Assembly (NCBI GenBank): GCA_963995505.1 | Contig: OZ023181.1 | Coordinates: forward strand, 10,598,221-10,662,220 | Source of the DNA: Hypericum androsaemum | Lineage: Eukaryota; Streptophyta; Magnoliopsida; Malpighiales; Hypericaceae | Direction of reading: 5' to 3' | Length of the DNA stretch: 64,000 nucleotides | Shown: positions 1 to 12,300 of the stretch, piece after piece | How positions within the stretch are numbered: the first letter of the stretch is position 1 | Layout: every line of letters starts with the position of its first letter | Program-made: the position numbers and the translations under genes | Notes under the pieces: generated by a model | The model's input: the letters and a program-made list of their open reading frames with translations, nothing else | What the model was told of the DNA's origin: nothing | Database searches by the model: none

Positions 1-3000
1 AGATAAGCCAAGAAAAGGCAAGAAAAGGCAAGAAAAGTCAATAAAAGGCAAGATAAGGCAAGAAAAGGTAAGGAAAAGACAAGATAAGGAAAGAAAAGGC
101 AATTTAAGGTAAGAAAAGGCAAGAAGAGCCAAGATAAGGCAAGAAAAAGAAAGATAAGGCAAGAAAAGGAAAAATAAGGCAACAAAAGGCAACAAAAGGC
201 AAGATAAGGATGGAAAAGGCAAGAAAAAGAAAGATAAGGCAAGAAAAGTTAAGAAAAGGTAAGAAAATGCAATAAAAGGTAATTAGAGGCAAAGAAAAGA
301 CAAGATAAGGAAAGAAAAGGCAAGGAAAATTTAGGAAAAGGCAAGAAGAAGGCAAGATAAGGAAATAAAAGGCAAGATAAGACAAGATATGGCAAGAAAA
401 GGAAAGAATAGCCAAGATAAGGCAAGATAAGGCAAGATACAGAATGAAAAGGCAAGAAAAGGTAAGATAATAAGGCAAGAAAAATTAAGATAAGGCAAGA
501 AAAGGTATGGAAAAGGCAAGATAAGGAAAGAAAAGGTATGATAAGGCAAGAAAAGGCAAGGAAAAGGCAAGATAAGGAAAGAAAATGCAAGATTTGGCAA
601 GAAAATGAAATAAAATGCAAGATAAGGAAGAAAAGGCAAGAAAAAGCAAGATAAGGCAAGAAAAATGGAAGGAAAAGGCATGATAAGGGAAGAAAAGGCA
701 AGATAAGGCAAGAATAGGAAAGAAAATGTAAGGAAAAGGCAAGATAAAGCAAGAAAAGGAAAGAAAATGCGAGATAAGGCAAGAAAAGGCATGATAAGGC
801 AAGAAAAGGTAAGAAAAGGCAACGAAAAGGTAAGATAGGGAAAGAAACTGCAAGATAAGGCAAGAAAAGGTCAGATAAGGCACGAAAAGGTCAGATAAGG
901 CAAGGAAAACTAAAGAAAAGGCAAGATAAGGCAAGGAAAATGTAAGATAAGGTTAAAAAAGGCAAAAAAAGATAATGAAAGGCAAGATAAGGAAAGAAAA
1001 GGCAATAAAAAGGAAGATAAGGCAAGAAAATGCAAGATAAGGCAAGAAAATGCAAGATAAGCCTAGAAAAGGCAAGAAAAGGCAAGGAAAATGCAAGATA
1101 AGGAAAGAAAAGAAGATAAGGCAAGAAAACGTAAGATAAGGCAAGATAAAGGAAGAAAAGGAAAGAAGATTAGGCAAGAAAATGAAATATAAGGCAAAAA
1201 AGGTAAGATTAGGCAAGAAAAGGAAAGATAAGGCAAGAAAAGGCAAGATATTGCAAGCAAGGAAAAGGCAAGATAAGGAAGGAAAAGGCAAGAAAAGGCA
1301 AGAAAAGTCAATAAAAGTCAAGATTAGGCAAGAAAAGGAAAGATAAGGCAAGATAAGGCAAGAAAGTTAATGAAAAGAAAAGATAAAGAAAGAAAAGGCA
1401 AGATAAGGCAAGAAAAGGCAAGAAGAGGCTAGATAAGGCAAGAAAAGGCAACAAAAAGGAAAGATAAGGTAAGAAAAGTCAATAAAAGGCAAGATAAGGC
1501 AAGTAAAGGTAAGGAAAAGAAAAGATAATGAAAGAAAAGGTAAGAAAAGGCAAGAAGAGGCAAGAAAAGGAAAGAAAAGGCAAGATAAGACAAAAAAGGC
1601 AAGAAAAGGCAAGATAAGGCAAGAAAAGGCAAGAAAAAGGAAAGATATGGAAAGAAAAGGCAAAAAAAGGCAAGGAAAAGTCAAGATATGGCAATAAAAG
1701 GCAGAAAAAGGCATGATAAGGCAAGAAAAAGGCAAGATATGGAAAAAAAAGGCAAGAAAAGACAATAAAAGGAAAGAAAAGGCAAGAAAAGGGAAGATAA
1801 GGCAAGGAAAGACAATAAATGACAAGAAAATGCAAGATAAGGTATGATCAGGCAAGGTAAAGGCAAGAAAAGGCAAGGAAAAGCAAGAAAAGGCAAATTT
1901 AGGCAAGGAAAAGGCAAGAAGAAGCAAGATAAGGCAAGAAAAGGCAAAAAGGCAAGGAAAAGGTAAGATAAGGAAAGAAAAGGTAAGATAAGGCAAGATA
2001 AAAAAACAAAAGAAAAGAGACGGTAAGAAAAGGCAAGATAAGGAAGGAAAAAGAAAGAAAAAACAAGAAAAGCAAGATAAGGCAAGAAAATTCAAGAAAA
2101 GTCAAGAAAAGGCAAGAAAAGAAAGATAAGGCAAGAAAATTCAAGAAAAGTCAAGAAAATGGCAAGGAAAAGGCAAGATAAGGAAAGAAAAGGCAAGATA
2201 AGGCAAGAAAAGGCAAGAAAAGGTAAAAAAAGGCAAGAACAGGCACAAAAAAGGCATGAGAAGGCAAGAAAAGTCAACAAAAATGCAAGATAAGGGAAGA
2301 AAAAGGCAAGATATAGAAAGAAAAGACAATATAAGGCAAGAAAAGATAATAAAAGGAAAGAAAAGGCTAGAAAAGGCAAGAGAAGGCAAGATAAGTCAAT
2401 ATAAGGCAAGACAAGGCAAGAAAAGGAAAGAAAATGAAAAGGCAAGATAGGGCAACGAAAAGGCAAGATAAGGCCAGAAAAGGTAAGAAAAAGAAAGAAA
2501 AGGCAACAAAAAGGCAAGATAAGGAAAGAATAGGCAAGAAAAAGCCAGGTAAGGCAAGAAAAGGCAAGGAAAAGGAAAGAAAAGGCAAGATAAGGCGAGA
2601 AAAGGCAAGGAAAATGCAAGATAAGGCAAGGAAAGGCAAGATAAATCAAAAAAAGTTAATAAAAGGCAAGAGAAGGAAAGAAAGGCAAGAAAAGGCAAGA
2701 AAATATAAGAAAAGGCAAGAAAAGGAAAGAAAAGGCAAGATAAGGCACGAAAAGGCCAGATAAGGCAAGAAAAGGCAAGGATAAGGAAAGAAAAGGTAAG
2801 AAAAGGCAAGAAAAGTAAAGGAAAATGCAAGATAAGGAAAGAAAAGGTAAGTTAAATAAAAAAAAGTTAATAAAAGGTAAGAGAAGGAAAGAAAAGGCAA
2901 GATAAGGCAAAATAAGGTAAGAAAAGGCAAGAAAATGCAAGATAAGGCAAGAAAAGGCAAGGAAAAGGCAAGACAAGGAAAGAAAAGAAGATAAGGTTAG

Positions 3001-6000
3001 GTAAGAAAAGGCAAGATAAGGAAAGAAAAGAAGATAAGGCAAGATAAGGCAAGAAAAGGCAAAAAAAGGCATGAAAAGGTAATAAATGGAAAGAAAAGGC
3101 AAGAAAAGGCAAGAAAATGTAAGAAAAGGAAAGAAAAGGCAAGAACAGGCAAGGAAAAGGCAAGATAAGAAAAAAAGGGCAAATAAAGGCAAGAAAAGGC
3201 AAGATAAGGCAAGAAAAAGGCTGAATATGGAAAGAAAAGGAAAAAAATGCAATATAAGGCAAGAAAAGGCAATATAAGGCAATATAAGGCAATAAAAGGC
3301 AAGATAAGGCAAGAAAAGGCAAGAAAATGCAAGAAAAGACAATAAAAGGGAAGAAAAGGCAAGATGAGGCATGAAAAGGCAAGAAAAGGTAATGAAAAAG
3401 CTAGATAAGGAGAGAAGAGGGAAGAAAAGGCAAGAATATGCAAGATAAGGCAAGAAAAGGCAATATAAGGCAAGAAAAGGCAAGAAACGCAAGGAAAAGG
3501 TAAGATAAGGAATGATAAGGCAAGAGAAGGCAAGAAAAGGCAAGAGAAGGAAAGAAAAGGAAAAAATGGCAAGGAGAAGGTAATAGAAGGTAAGAAAAGG
3601 CAAGATAAGGCAAGAAAAGGAAAGAAAAGCCAAGATAAGGCAAGATAAGGAAACAAAAGGCAAGAAACAGATAGATCAGGCAAGAAAAGGCAAGAAAAAA
3701 AATAAGAAAAGGAAAGATAATGCAAGAAAATGCAATAAAAGGTAAGAAAATGAAAGAAAAAGACAAGATAAGGAAAGAAAAGGCAATAAAAGGTAAGAAA
3801 AGGCAATAAAAGGTAAGAAAAGGCAAGAAAAAGATAAGATAAGGAAAGAAAAGAAAAGGCAAGATTAGGCAAGAAAAGGCAAGGAAAATTCAAGAAAAGG
3901 CAAGATAAGGAAAGAAAAGGCAAGATAAGGCAAGATATGGCAACAAAAGGAAAGAAAAGCCAAGAAAAGGCAAGATAAGGCAAGAAAAGGAAAGAAAAGC
4001 CAAGATAAGGCAAGATAAGGAAAGAAAAGGCAAGAAACAGATAGATCAGGCAAGAAAAAATAAGAAAAGGAAAGATAATGCAAGAAAATGCAATAAAAGG
4101 TAAGAAAAGGAAAGAAAAAGACAAGATAAGGAAAGAAAAGGTAAGAAAAGGCAATAAAAGGTAAGAAAAGGCAAGAAAAAGACAAGATAAGGAAAGAAAA
4201 GAAAAGAAAAGGCAAGAAAAGGCAAGATTAGGCAAGAAAAGGCAAGGAAAATTCAAGAAAAGGCAAGATAAGGAAAGAAAAGGCAAGATAAGGCAAGATA
4301 TGGCAACAAAAGGAAAGAAAAGCCAAGAAAAGGCAAGATAAGGCAAGATATGGAAAAAAAAGGCAAGAAAAGGCAAGAAAAATGCAAGGAAAAGGCAAGA
4401 TAAGGAAAGAAAAGGCATGATAAGGCAACAATAGGAAAGAAAAGGCAAGGAAAAGGGAAGAAAAGGAAAGAAAATGTAAGACAAGGCAAGAAAAGGCATG
4501 ATATGGCAAGAAAAGGAAAGAAAAGGCAAGAAAAAGGCAAGATAAGGAAAGAAAAGGCAAAAAACGTAAGGAAAAGGTAAGATAATGAAAGAAAAGGAAA
4601 GAAAAGGTAAGATAAGGCAAGGAAAGGCAAGATAAGGCAATGAAAAAGCAAGATAAGGTAAGAAAAGGCATGATAAGGCAAGAAAAGGGAAGGATAAGGA
4701 AAGAAAAGATATGATAAGGAAAGAAAAGGGAAGAAAAGGCAAGGAAAGGCAAGAAAAGGCAAGAAAAGGTAAAAAAAAGGCAAGATAAGGCGAGAAAAGG
4801 TAAGAGAATAAAAGAAAAGGCAGGAACAGGCAAGGAAAAGGCAAGATAAAGAATGAAAAGGCAAGAAAAGGCAAGGAAAAGGCTATATATGGAAAGAAAA
4901 GGCAAGATAAGGCAAGAAAAAGCAAGAAAAGATAATAAAAGGCAAGATAAGACATAAAATGGCAAGAAAAGGCAAGAAAAGGTAAGAAAAGGAAATAAAA
5001 GGCAACAAAAAGCCAAGATAAAGCAAGAAAAGGAAAGAAAATGTGGGATAAGGCAAGAAAAGGCATGATAAGGCAAGAAAAGGTAAGAAAAGGAAAGAAA
5101 AGGCAACGAAAAGGCAAGATAGGAAATGAAAGTCAAGATAAGACAAAAAAAGTCAAGATAAGGCAAGAAAAGGTGAGGAAAAGACAAGATAAGGCAAGAA
5201 AAGGAATGAAAAGGCAAGAAACGGATAGATAAGGCAAGAAAAGGCAAGAAAAGGATGGAAAAAGCAAGAAAAACTAAGAAAAGGAAAGATAAGGCAAGAA
5301 AAGTTAAGAAAAGGCAAGAAAAGGCAATTAAAGGCTAGAAAAGGCAATAAAAGGTAAGAAAAGGCAAGAAAAAGACAAGATAAGGAAAGAAAAGGCAAGA
5401 AAAGGCAAGATTAGGCAAGAAAAGGCAAGAAAAGGAAATAAAGGGCAACAAAAAGGCAAGATAACGAAAGAAAAGGCAAGATAAGACAAGAAAAGCTAAG
5501 AAAAGGAAAAAAAAGGCAAGAAAAGCCAACTAAAAGGCAAGATAAGGAAAGAAAAGGTTAGATAAGACAAGAAAAGGCCAGATAAGGGAAGAAAAGGCAT
5601 GGAAAAAAAAAGAAAAGGAAAGAGAAGGCAAGGAAAATACATGATAAAGTAAGATAAGGCAAGATAAGGAAAGAAGAGGCATGATAAGACAAGAAAAGGT
5701 AAGAACAAGCAACAAAAAGGCAAGATAAGGCAAGAAAAGCAAGATCAGGTAAGAAAAGAAAAGAAAAGGCAACAGAAAGGCAAGATAAGGAAAGAAAAGG
5801 CAAAATAAGGCAAGAAAAGGCAATGGAAAGGCATGATAAGGAAAGAAAAGGCAAAATCAGGCAGGAAAATGCCAGACAAGGCAAGAAAAGGCAAGGAAAA
5901 GGAAAGAAATGGCAAGATAAGGCAAGAAAAGGCATGGAAAATACAAGATAAGGCAAGAAAAGGCAAGCTAAGGTAAAAAAATATAATAAAAGGCATGATA

Positions 6001-6104
6001 AGTAAAGAAAAGGTAATAAAAGGCAAGATAATGCAAGAAAATGCAAGATAAGGCAAGAAACGGCAAGGAAAGGCAAGAAAAGGTAGTAAAAAGCAAGAAA
6101 AGGC
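1..6104. repeat. Satellite block 1: higher-order repeat copy A (about 9.3-9.4 kb period)
   Basis: Rare variants in this block recur in order about 9.1-9.4 kb downstream: GATGG at 209 and 9540 (offset 9331), GATAATAAGG at 466 and 9797 (9331), GGTATGATMA at 1841 and 11251 (9410), GAACAGGCAC at 2238 and 11569 (9331), AGTTAA at 2654 and 11867 (9213), AAAATT at 3885 and 12956 (9071). The order is preserved, so the kilobase segment was duplicated as a unit and later gained and lost decamers. Correspondence beyond about 4 kb is less clear. Confidence 0.8.
3660..4390. repeat. Local tandem duplication, about 365-bp unit
   Basis: Two adjacent copies of a roughly 365-bp segment. CAAGAAACAGATAGATCAGG starts at 3661 and again at 4031 (offset 370). 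The following string containing GGAAAATTCAAG recurs at 3883 and 4246 (offset 363). The flanking 120 bases around the second marker, including the rare GATATGGCAACAAAAGG, look identical by eye. This is a recent local tandem duplication inside higher-order copy A. Confidence 0.85.
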
Positions 6105-9100
6105 AAGGAAAATTCAAGAAAAGGAAAGGAAAAAGCAAGATATAGTAAGAAAAGGTAGCATAAGGCAATATATGACTAGGAAATGAAAGAAAAGCAATGA
6201 AAAGGCAAGATAAGGCAAGATAAAGAAAGAAAAAGCAAGAAAAGGAAAGATAATATGGCAAGAAAAGGCAATAAAAGGCAAGAAAATGCAAGATAAGGCA
6301 AGAAAAGTGAAGGAAAAGGCATGCTAAGGAAAGAAAAGGTATGATAAGGCAAGAAAATGCAAGGAAAAGGTAAGATAAGGCAAGAAAAGGCATGATAAGG
6401 CAAGTAAAGGCAAGGAAAAGGTAAGATAAGGAAAGAAAAGGGAAGAAAAGGTAAGGAAAGGCAAGAAAAGGAAAGAAAAGGCTAGATAAGGTCAAAAAAG
6501 GCAAGATAAGGCAAGAAAAGGTAAGAGAATAAAAGAAAAGGCAAGAACAGGCAAGGAAAAGGCAAGATAAAGAAAGAAAAGCCAATAAAAGGCATGGAAA
6601 AGGAAAGATATGGAATGTAAAGGCAAGAAAAGGCAAGAAAAGATAATAAATGGTAAGAAAAGGCAAGAAAAGGTAAGAACAGGAAAGAAAAGGTCAGAGT
6701 AGGAAAGAAAAGGCAACGAAAAGGGAAGATAATGAAACAAAAGGCAAGACAAGACAAGAAAAGGTAAGAAAAGGAAAAAAAAAGGCAAGAATAGCCTACG
6801 AAAAGGCAAGATAAGGAAAGGAAAGGCTATAAAAGGCCAGATATGGGAAGAAAAGGCAAGGAAAAGGAAAGAAAAGGCAAGAAAATGAAAGATAAGGCAA
6901 GGGAAATGCAAGATAAAGTAAGAAAAGGCAAGATAAGGCAAAAAAATGACAACAAAATAAAAGATAAGGAATGAAGAGGCAAGAAAAAGCAACGAAAAGG
7001 AAAGATAAGGCAAGATCAGGCAAGAAAAGGAAAGCAAAGGAAAGAAAAGGTAATGAAAAGGCAAGACAGGGAAAGAAACAGCAAGATAAGGTAAGAAAAG
7101 GCTTGATAAGGCAAGAAAAGGCATGGAAAAGGAAAGAAAATGTAAGATAAGGCGAGAAAAGACACGAAAAATGCAAGATAAGGTTAATAAAATGGAAGAA
7201 AAGGCAAAAAAAGGATATAAAAGCAAGATAAGGAAAGAAAAGGTAATTAAAAGCAAGATAAGGGAAGAAAAAACAAGAAAAGGCAAGATAAGGCAAGAAA
7301 ATGCAAGATAAGGCAGGAAAAGGCAAGAAAAGGCATGGAAAAGGCAATACAAGGAAAGAAAAGAAGATAAGCTAAGAACTGGCAAGATAAGGAAGAAAAG
7401 AAGATAAGGCAAGAAAAGGTAAGATAAGGCAAGAAAAGGCTGGAAAAAGCAAGAAAAGGCAAGAAAAGGAAAGATTAGGCAAGATAAGGCAAGGAAAAGG
7501 CAAGAAAAGGCAAGGAAAAGGAAAGATAAGGCAAGAAAAGGCAAGAAAAGGATGGAAAAAGCAAGAAAACCTAAGAAAAGGAAAGATAAGGCAAGAAAAG
7601 TTAAGAAAAGGCAAGAAAAGGCAATTAAAGGCAAGAAAAGGCAATAAAAGGTAAGAAAAGGCAAGAAAAAGGCAAGATAAGGAAAGAAAAGGCAAGAAAA
7701 GGCAAGATTAGGCAAGAAAAGGCAAGAAAAGGAAATAAAGGGCAACAAAAAGGCAAGATAACGAAAGAAAAGGCAAGATAAGACAAGAAAAGCTAAGAAA
7801 AGGCAAGGAAAATTCAAGAAAAGGAAAGGAGAAAGCAAGATATGGCAAGAAAAGGTAGCATAAGGCAATATATGACTAGAAAAGGAAAGAAAAGCAATGA
7901 AAAGGCAAGATAAGGCAAGATAAAGAAAGAAAAAGCAAGAAAAGAAAGATAATATGGCAAGAAAAGGCAATAAAAGGCAAGAAAATGCAATATAAGGCAA
8001 GAAAAGTGAAGGAAAAGGCATGCTAAGGAAAGAAAAGGTATGATAAGGCAAGAAAAGGCAAGGAAAAGGTAAGATAAGGCAAGAAAAGGCATGATAAGGC
8101 AAGTAAAGGCAAGGAAAAGGTAAGATAAGGAAAGAAAAGGGAAGAAAAGGCAAGGAAAGGCAAGAAAAGGAAAGAAAGATCAAGATAAGGTAAAAAAGGC
8201 AAGATAAGGCAAGAAAAGGTAAGAGAATAAAAGAAAAGGCAAGAACAGGCAAGGAAAAGGCAAGATAAAGAAAGAAAAGCCAATAAAAGGCATGAAAAAG
8301 GAAAGATATGGAACGTAAAGGCAAGAAAAGGCAAGAAAAGACAATAAATGGTAAGAAAAGGCAAGAAAAGGTAAGAACAGGAAAGAAAAGGTCAGAGTAG
8401 GAAAGAAAAGGCAACGAAAAGGGAAGATAATGAAACAAAAGGCAAGACAAGACAAGAAAAGGTAAGAAAAGGAAAAAAAAGGCAAGAATAGCCTACAAAA
8501 AGGCAAGATAAGGAAAGGAAAGGCTATAAAAGGCCAGATATGGGAAGAAAAGGCAAGGAAAAGGAAAGAAAAGGCAAGAAAATGAAAGATAAGGCAAGGG
8601 AAATGCAAGATAAAGTAAGAAAAGGCAAGATAAGGCAAAAAAATGACAATAAAATGCAAGATAAGGAAAGAAGAGGCAAGAAAAGGCAAGAAAAAGTAAC
8701 AAAAAGGAAAGATAAGGAAAGATCAGGCAAGAAAAGGAAAGCAAAGGAAAGAAAAGGTAATGAAAAGGCAAGACACGGGAAGAAACAGCAAGATAAGGTA
8801 AGAAAAGGCTTGATAAGGCAAGAAAAGGCATGGAAAAGGAAAGAAAAGGCAAGATAAGGCGAGAAAAGACACGAAAAATGCAAGATAAGGTTAATAAAAG
8901 GGAAGAAAAGGCAAAAAAAGGTTATAAAAGGCAAGATAAGGAAAGAAAATGCAAGATAAGGTAGGAAAAGGCAAGAAAAGGCATGGAAAAGGCAATACAA
9001 GGAAAGAAAAGAAGATAAGCTAAGAACTGGCAAGATAAGGAAGAAAAGAAGATAAGGCAAGAAATGGTAAGAAAAGGTAAGATAAGGCAAGAAAAGGCTG

Positions 9101-9330
9101 GAAAAAGCAAGAAAAGGAAAGAAAAGGAAAGATTAGGCAAGATAAGGCAAGGAAAAGGCAAGAAAAGGCAAGGAAAAGGAGAGATAAGGAAAGAAAAGGC
9201 AAGATAAGGAAAGAAAAGGAAAGTAAAGCCAAAAAAGGTAAGATTAGGCAAGAAAAGGAAAGATATGGCAAGAATAGGCAAGATAATGCAAGAAGAGGCA
9301 AGGAAAAGGCAAGATAAGGAAGGAAAAGGC
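6105..9330. repeat. Satellite block 2: about 1.7-kb tandem duplication
   Basis: Two successive copies. TAATATGG lies at 6251 and 7950 (offset 1699), GTAAGAGAAT at 6521 and 8219 (1698), GCTAAGAACT at 7371 and 9019 (1648). The offset change implies about 50 bp (five decamers) lost in the second copy. Both begin with GGAAAATTCAAG followed by a TATATGACTAG variant. Part of the first copy's end (7548 onward) also matches 5251 onward (offset 2297), so duplications are nested. Confidence 0.88.
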
Positions 9331-12300
9331 AAAAAATAGCAAGAAAAGGAAAGATAAGGCAAAAAATTTCAATAAAAGGCAAGATAAGGCAAGAAAAGGT
9401 AAGGAAAAGACAAGATAAGGAAAGAAAAGGCAATATAAGGTAAGAAAAGGTAAGAAGAGGCAAGATAAGGCAAGAAAAAGAAAGAAAAAGCAGGAAAAGG
9501 AAAGATAAGGCAAGAAAAGGTAACAAAAGGTGAGATAAGGATGGAAAAGGCAAGAAAAAGCAAGAAAAGGCAAGATAAGGCAAGAAAAGTCAAGAAAAGG
9601 CAAGAAAATGCAATAAAATGTAATTAAAGGCAAGGAAAAGATAAGATAAGGAAAGAAAAGGCAAGGAAAATTCAGGAAAAGGCAAAAAGAAGGCAAGATA
9701 AGGAAACAAAAAGCAAGATAAGACAAGATATGGCAAGAAAAGGAAAGAAAAGGCCAGATAAGGCAAGATACGGAAAGAAAAGGCAAGAAAAGGTAAGATA
9801 ATAAGGCAAGAAAAAGGCAAGATAAGGAAAGAAAAGGTATGATAAGACAAGAAAAGGCAAGGAAAAGGCAAGATAAGGAAGGTTAATGCAGGATAAGTCA
9901 AGAAAAGGAAAGAAAAAGAAAGATAAGGCAAGAAAAATGGAAGGAAAAGGCAAGATAAGGCAAGAATAGGAAAGAAAATGCAAGGAAAAGGCAAGATAAG
10001 GCAAGAAAAGGAAAAGAAAATGTAAGATAAGGCAAGAAAAGGGATGATAAGGCGAGAAAAGGTAAGACAAGGAAAGAAAAGGCAACAAAAAGGCAAGATA
10101 TGGAAAGAAACGGTAAGATAACGCAAGAAAAGGTCAGATAAGGGAAGAAAAGGCAAGGAAAAGTAAAGAAAAGGCAAGATAAGGCAAGAAAAGGCAAGGA
10201 AAATGCAAGATAAGGCAAAAAAAGATAATAAAAGGAAATATAAGGAAAGAAAAGGCAATAAAAAGAAAGATAAGGCATGAAAAAGCAAGATAAGGCAAGA
10301 AAATGCAAGATAAGGCAAGAAAAGGCAAGAAAAGGAATGGAAAATGTAAGATAAGGAAAGAAAAGAACATAAGGTAAGAAAAGATGAGATAAGGAAAGAA
10401 ATGAAGAAAAGGCAAGAAAAGGCAAGAAAAGGTAAGATAAGGCAAGAAAAGGCTAGGAAAAGAGAAGAAAAGGCAAGGAAAAGGTAAAGAAAAGGAAAGA
10501 TAAGGAAAGGAAAGGGAAAAAAGGTAAGATTAGGCAAGATAAGGAAAGATAAGGCAAAGAAAAGTCAAAAAAGGTAAGATTAGGCAAGATAAGGAAAGAA
10601 AAGGCAAAAAAGGTAATATTAGGAAAGAAAAGGAAAGATAAGGCAAGAAAAGGCAAGATATTGTAAGCAGAGGCAAGGAAAATGCAAGATAAGGAATGAA
10701 AAGGCAAGAAAAAGCAAGAAAAGGCAAGATAAGGCAAGAAAAGTCAATAAAAGGCAAGAAAAGGCAAGAAAAGGTAAGGAAAAGACAAGATAAGGAAAGA
10801 AAAGGCAAGATAAGGCAAGATAAGGCAAAGGCAAGATAAGGCAATAAAAGTCATCAAAAGGCAAGATAAGGCAAGAAAGGCAAGGAAAAGACAAGGTAAG
10901 GCAAGAAGAGGTAAGATAAGGCAAGATAAGGCAAGAAGAGGCAAGATAAGGCAAGAAAAGGAAAGAAAAGGCAAGATAAGACAAAAATAGGCAAGAGAAG
11001 GCAAGATAAGGCAAGAAAAGGAAAGAAAAGGCAAGAATAGGCAAGGGAAAGGCAAGATAAGGAAAGAAAAGGCATGGAAAAGGCAAGATAAGGCAAGAAA
11101 ATGGCAAGATATGGAAAGAAAAGGAAAGATAAGGCAAATAAGGCAAGAAAGGCAAGAAAAGACAATAAAAGGAAAGAAAATGCAAGATGAGGCAAGAAAA
11201 GAGAAGATAAGGCAAGAAAAGACAATAAAGGGAAACAAAAGGCAAGATAAGGTATGATAAGGCAAGGTAAAGGCAAGAAAAGCCAAGGAAAAAGCAAGAA
11301 AACACAAAATCAGGCAAGGAAAAGGCAAGAAGAGGCAAGGAAAAGGTAAGATAAGGAAAGAAAAGGCAAGAAAAGACAACATAAGGCAAGATAAGGAAAG
11401 AAAAGGAAAGATACGGCTAGAAAATTCAAGAAAAGGCAAGATAAGGCAAGAAAATTCGAGAAAAGGCAAGAAAAGGCAAGATTAGGAAAGAAAAGGCTCT
11501 TAAGGCAAGAAAAGGCAAGATAAGGCAAGAAAATGCAAGAAAAGATAAGAAAAGGTAATAAAAGGCAAGAACAGGCACGAAAAAGGCAAGATAAGGGAAG
11601 AGAAGGCAACAAAAATGTAAGATAAGGCAAGAAAAAGGCAAGATATAGAAAGAAAAGACAAGATAAGGCAAGAAAAGGTAAGATAAGGCTAGAAAAGGCA
11701 AGATAAGTTAAGAAAAGGCGAGAAAAGGTTATAAAAGACAATAAAAGGCTAGAAAAGGCTAGAAAAGGCAAGAAAAGGCAAGATAAGACAATATAAGGCA
11801 AGATAAGGCAAGGAAAAGGAAAGAAAAGGCAAGATAAGGAAAGAAAAGGCAATATAAATAAAAAAAAGTTAAAAAAAGGCAAGAGAAGGAAAGATAAGGC
11901 AAGATAAGGCAAAATAAGGCAAGAAATGGCAAGAAAATATAAGATAAGGAAATAAAAAGCAAGGAAAAGGCAAGACAAGGAAAGAAAAGAAGATAAGGTA
12001 AGAAAAGGCAAGATAAGGAAAGAAAAGAAGATAAGGTAAGATAAGGCAAGAAAAGGCAAAAAAAGACAAGAAAAGGTAAGAAATGGAAAGAAAAGAGAAG
12101 AAAAGACAAGAAAATGTAAGAAAGGGAAAGAAAAGGGAAGAATAGGTAAGAAAAAGGCAAGATACGGAAAGAAAAGGCAAGATAATACAGGAAAAGGCTA
12201 GAAAAGGCAAGATAAGGCAAGATATTGAAAGAAAAGGCAAGATAAGGTAAAAAAGGGAATAAAAAGGAAAAAAAGGCAATATAAGGCATGAAAAGGTAAT

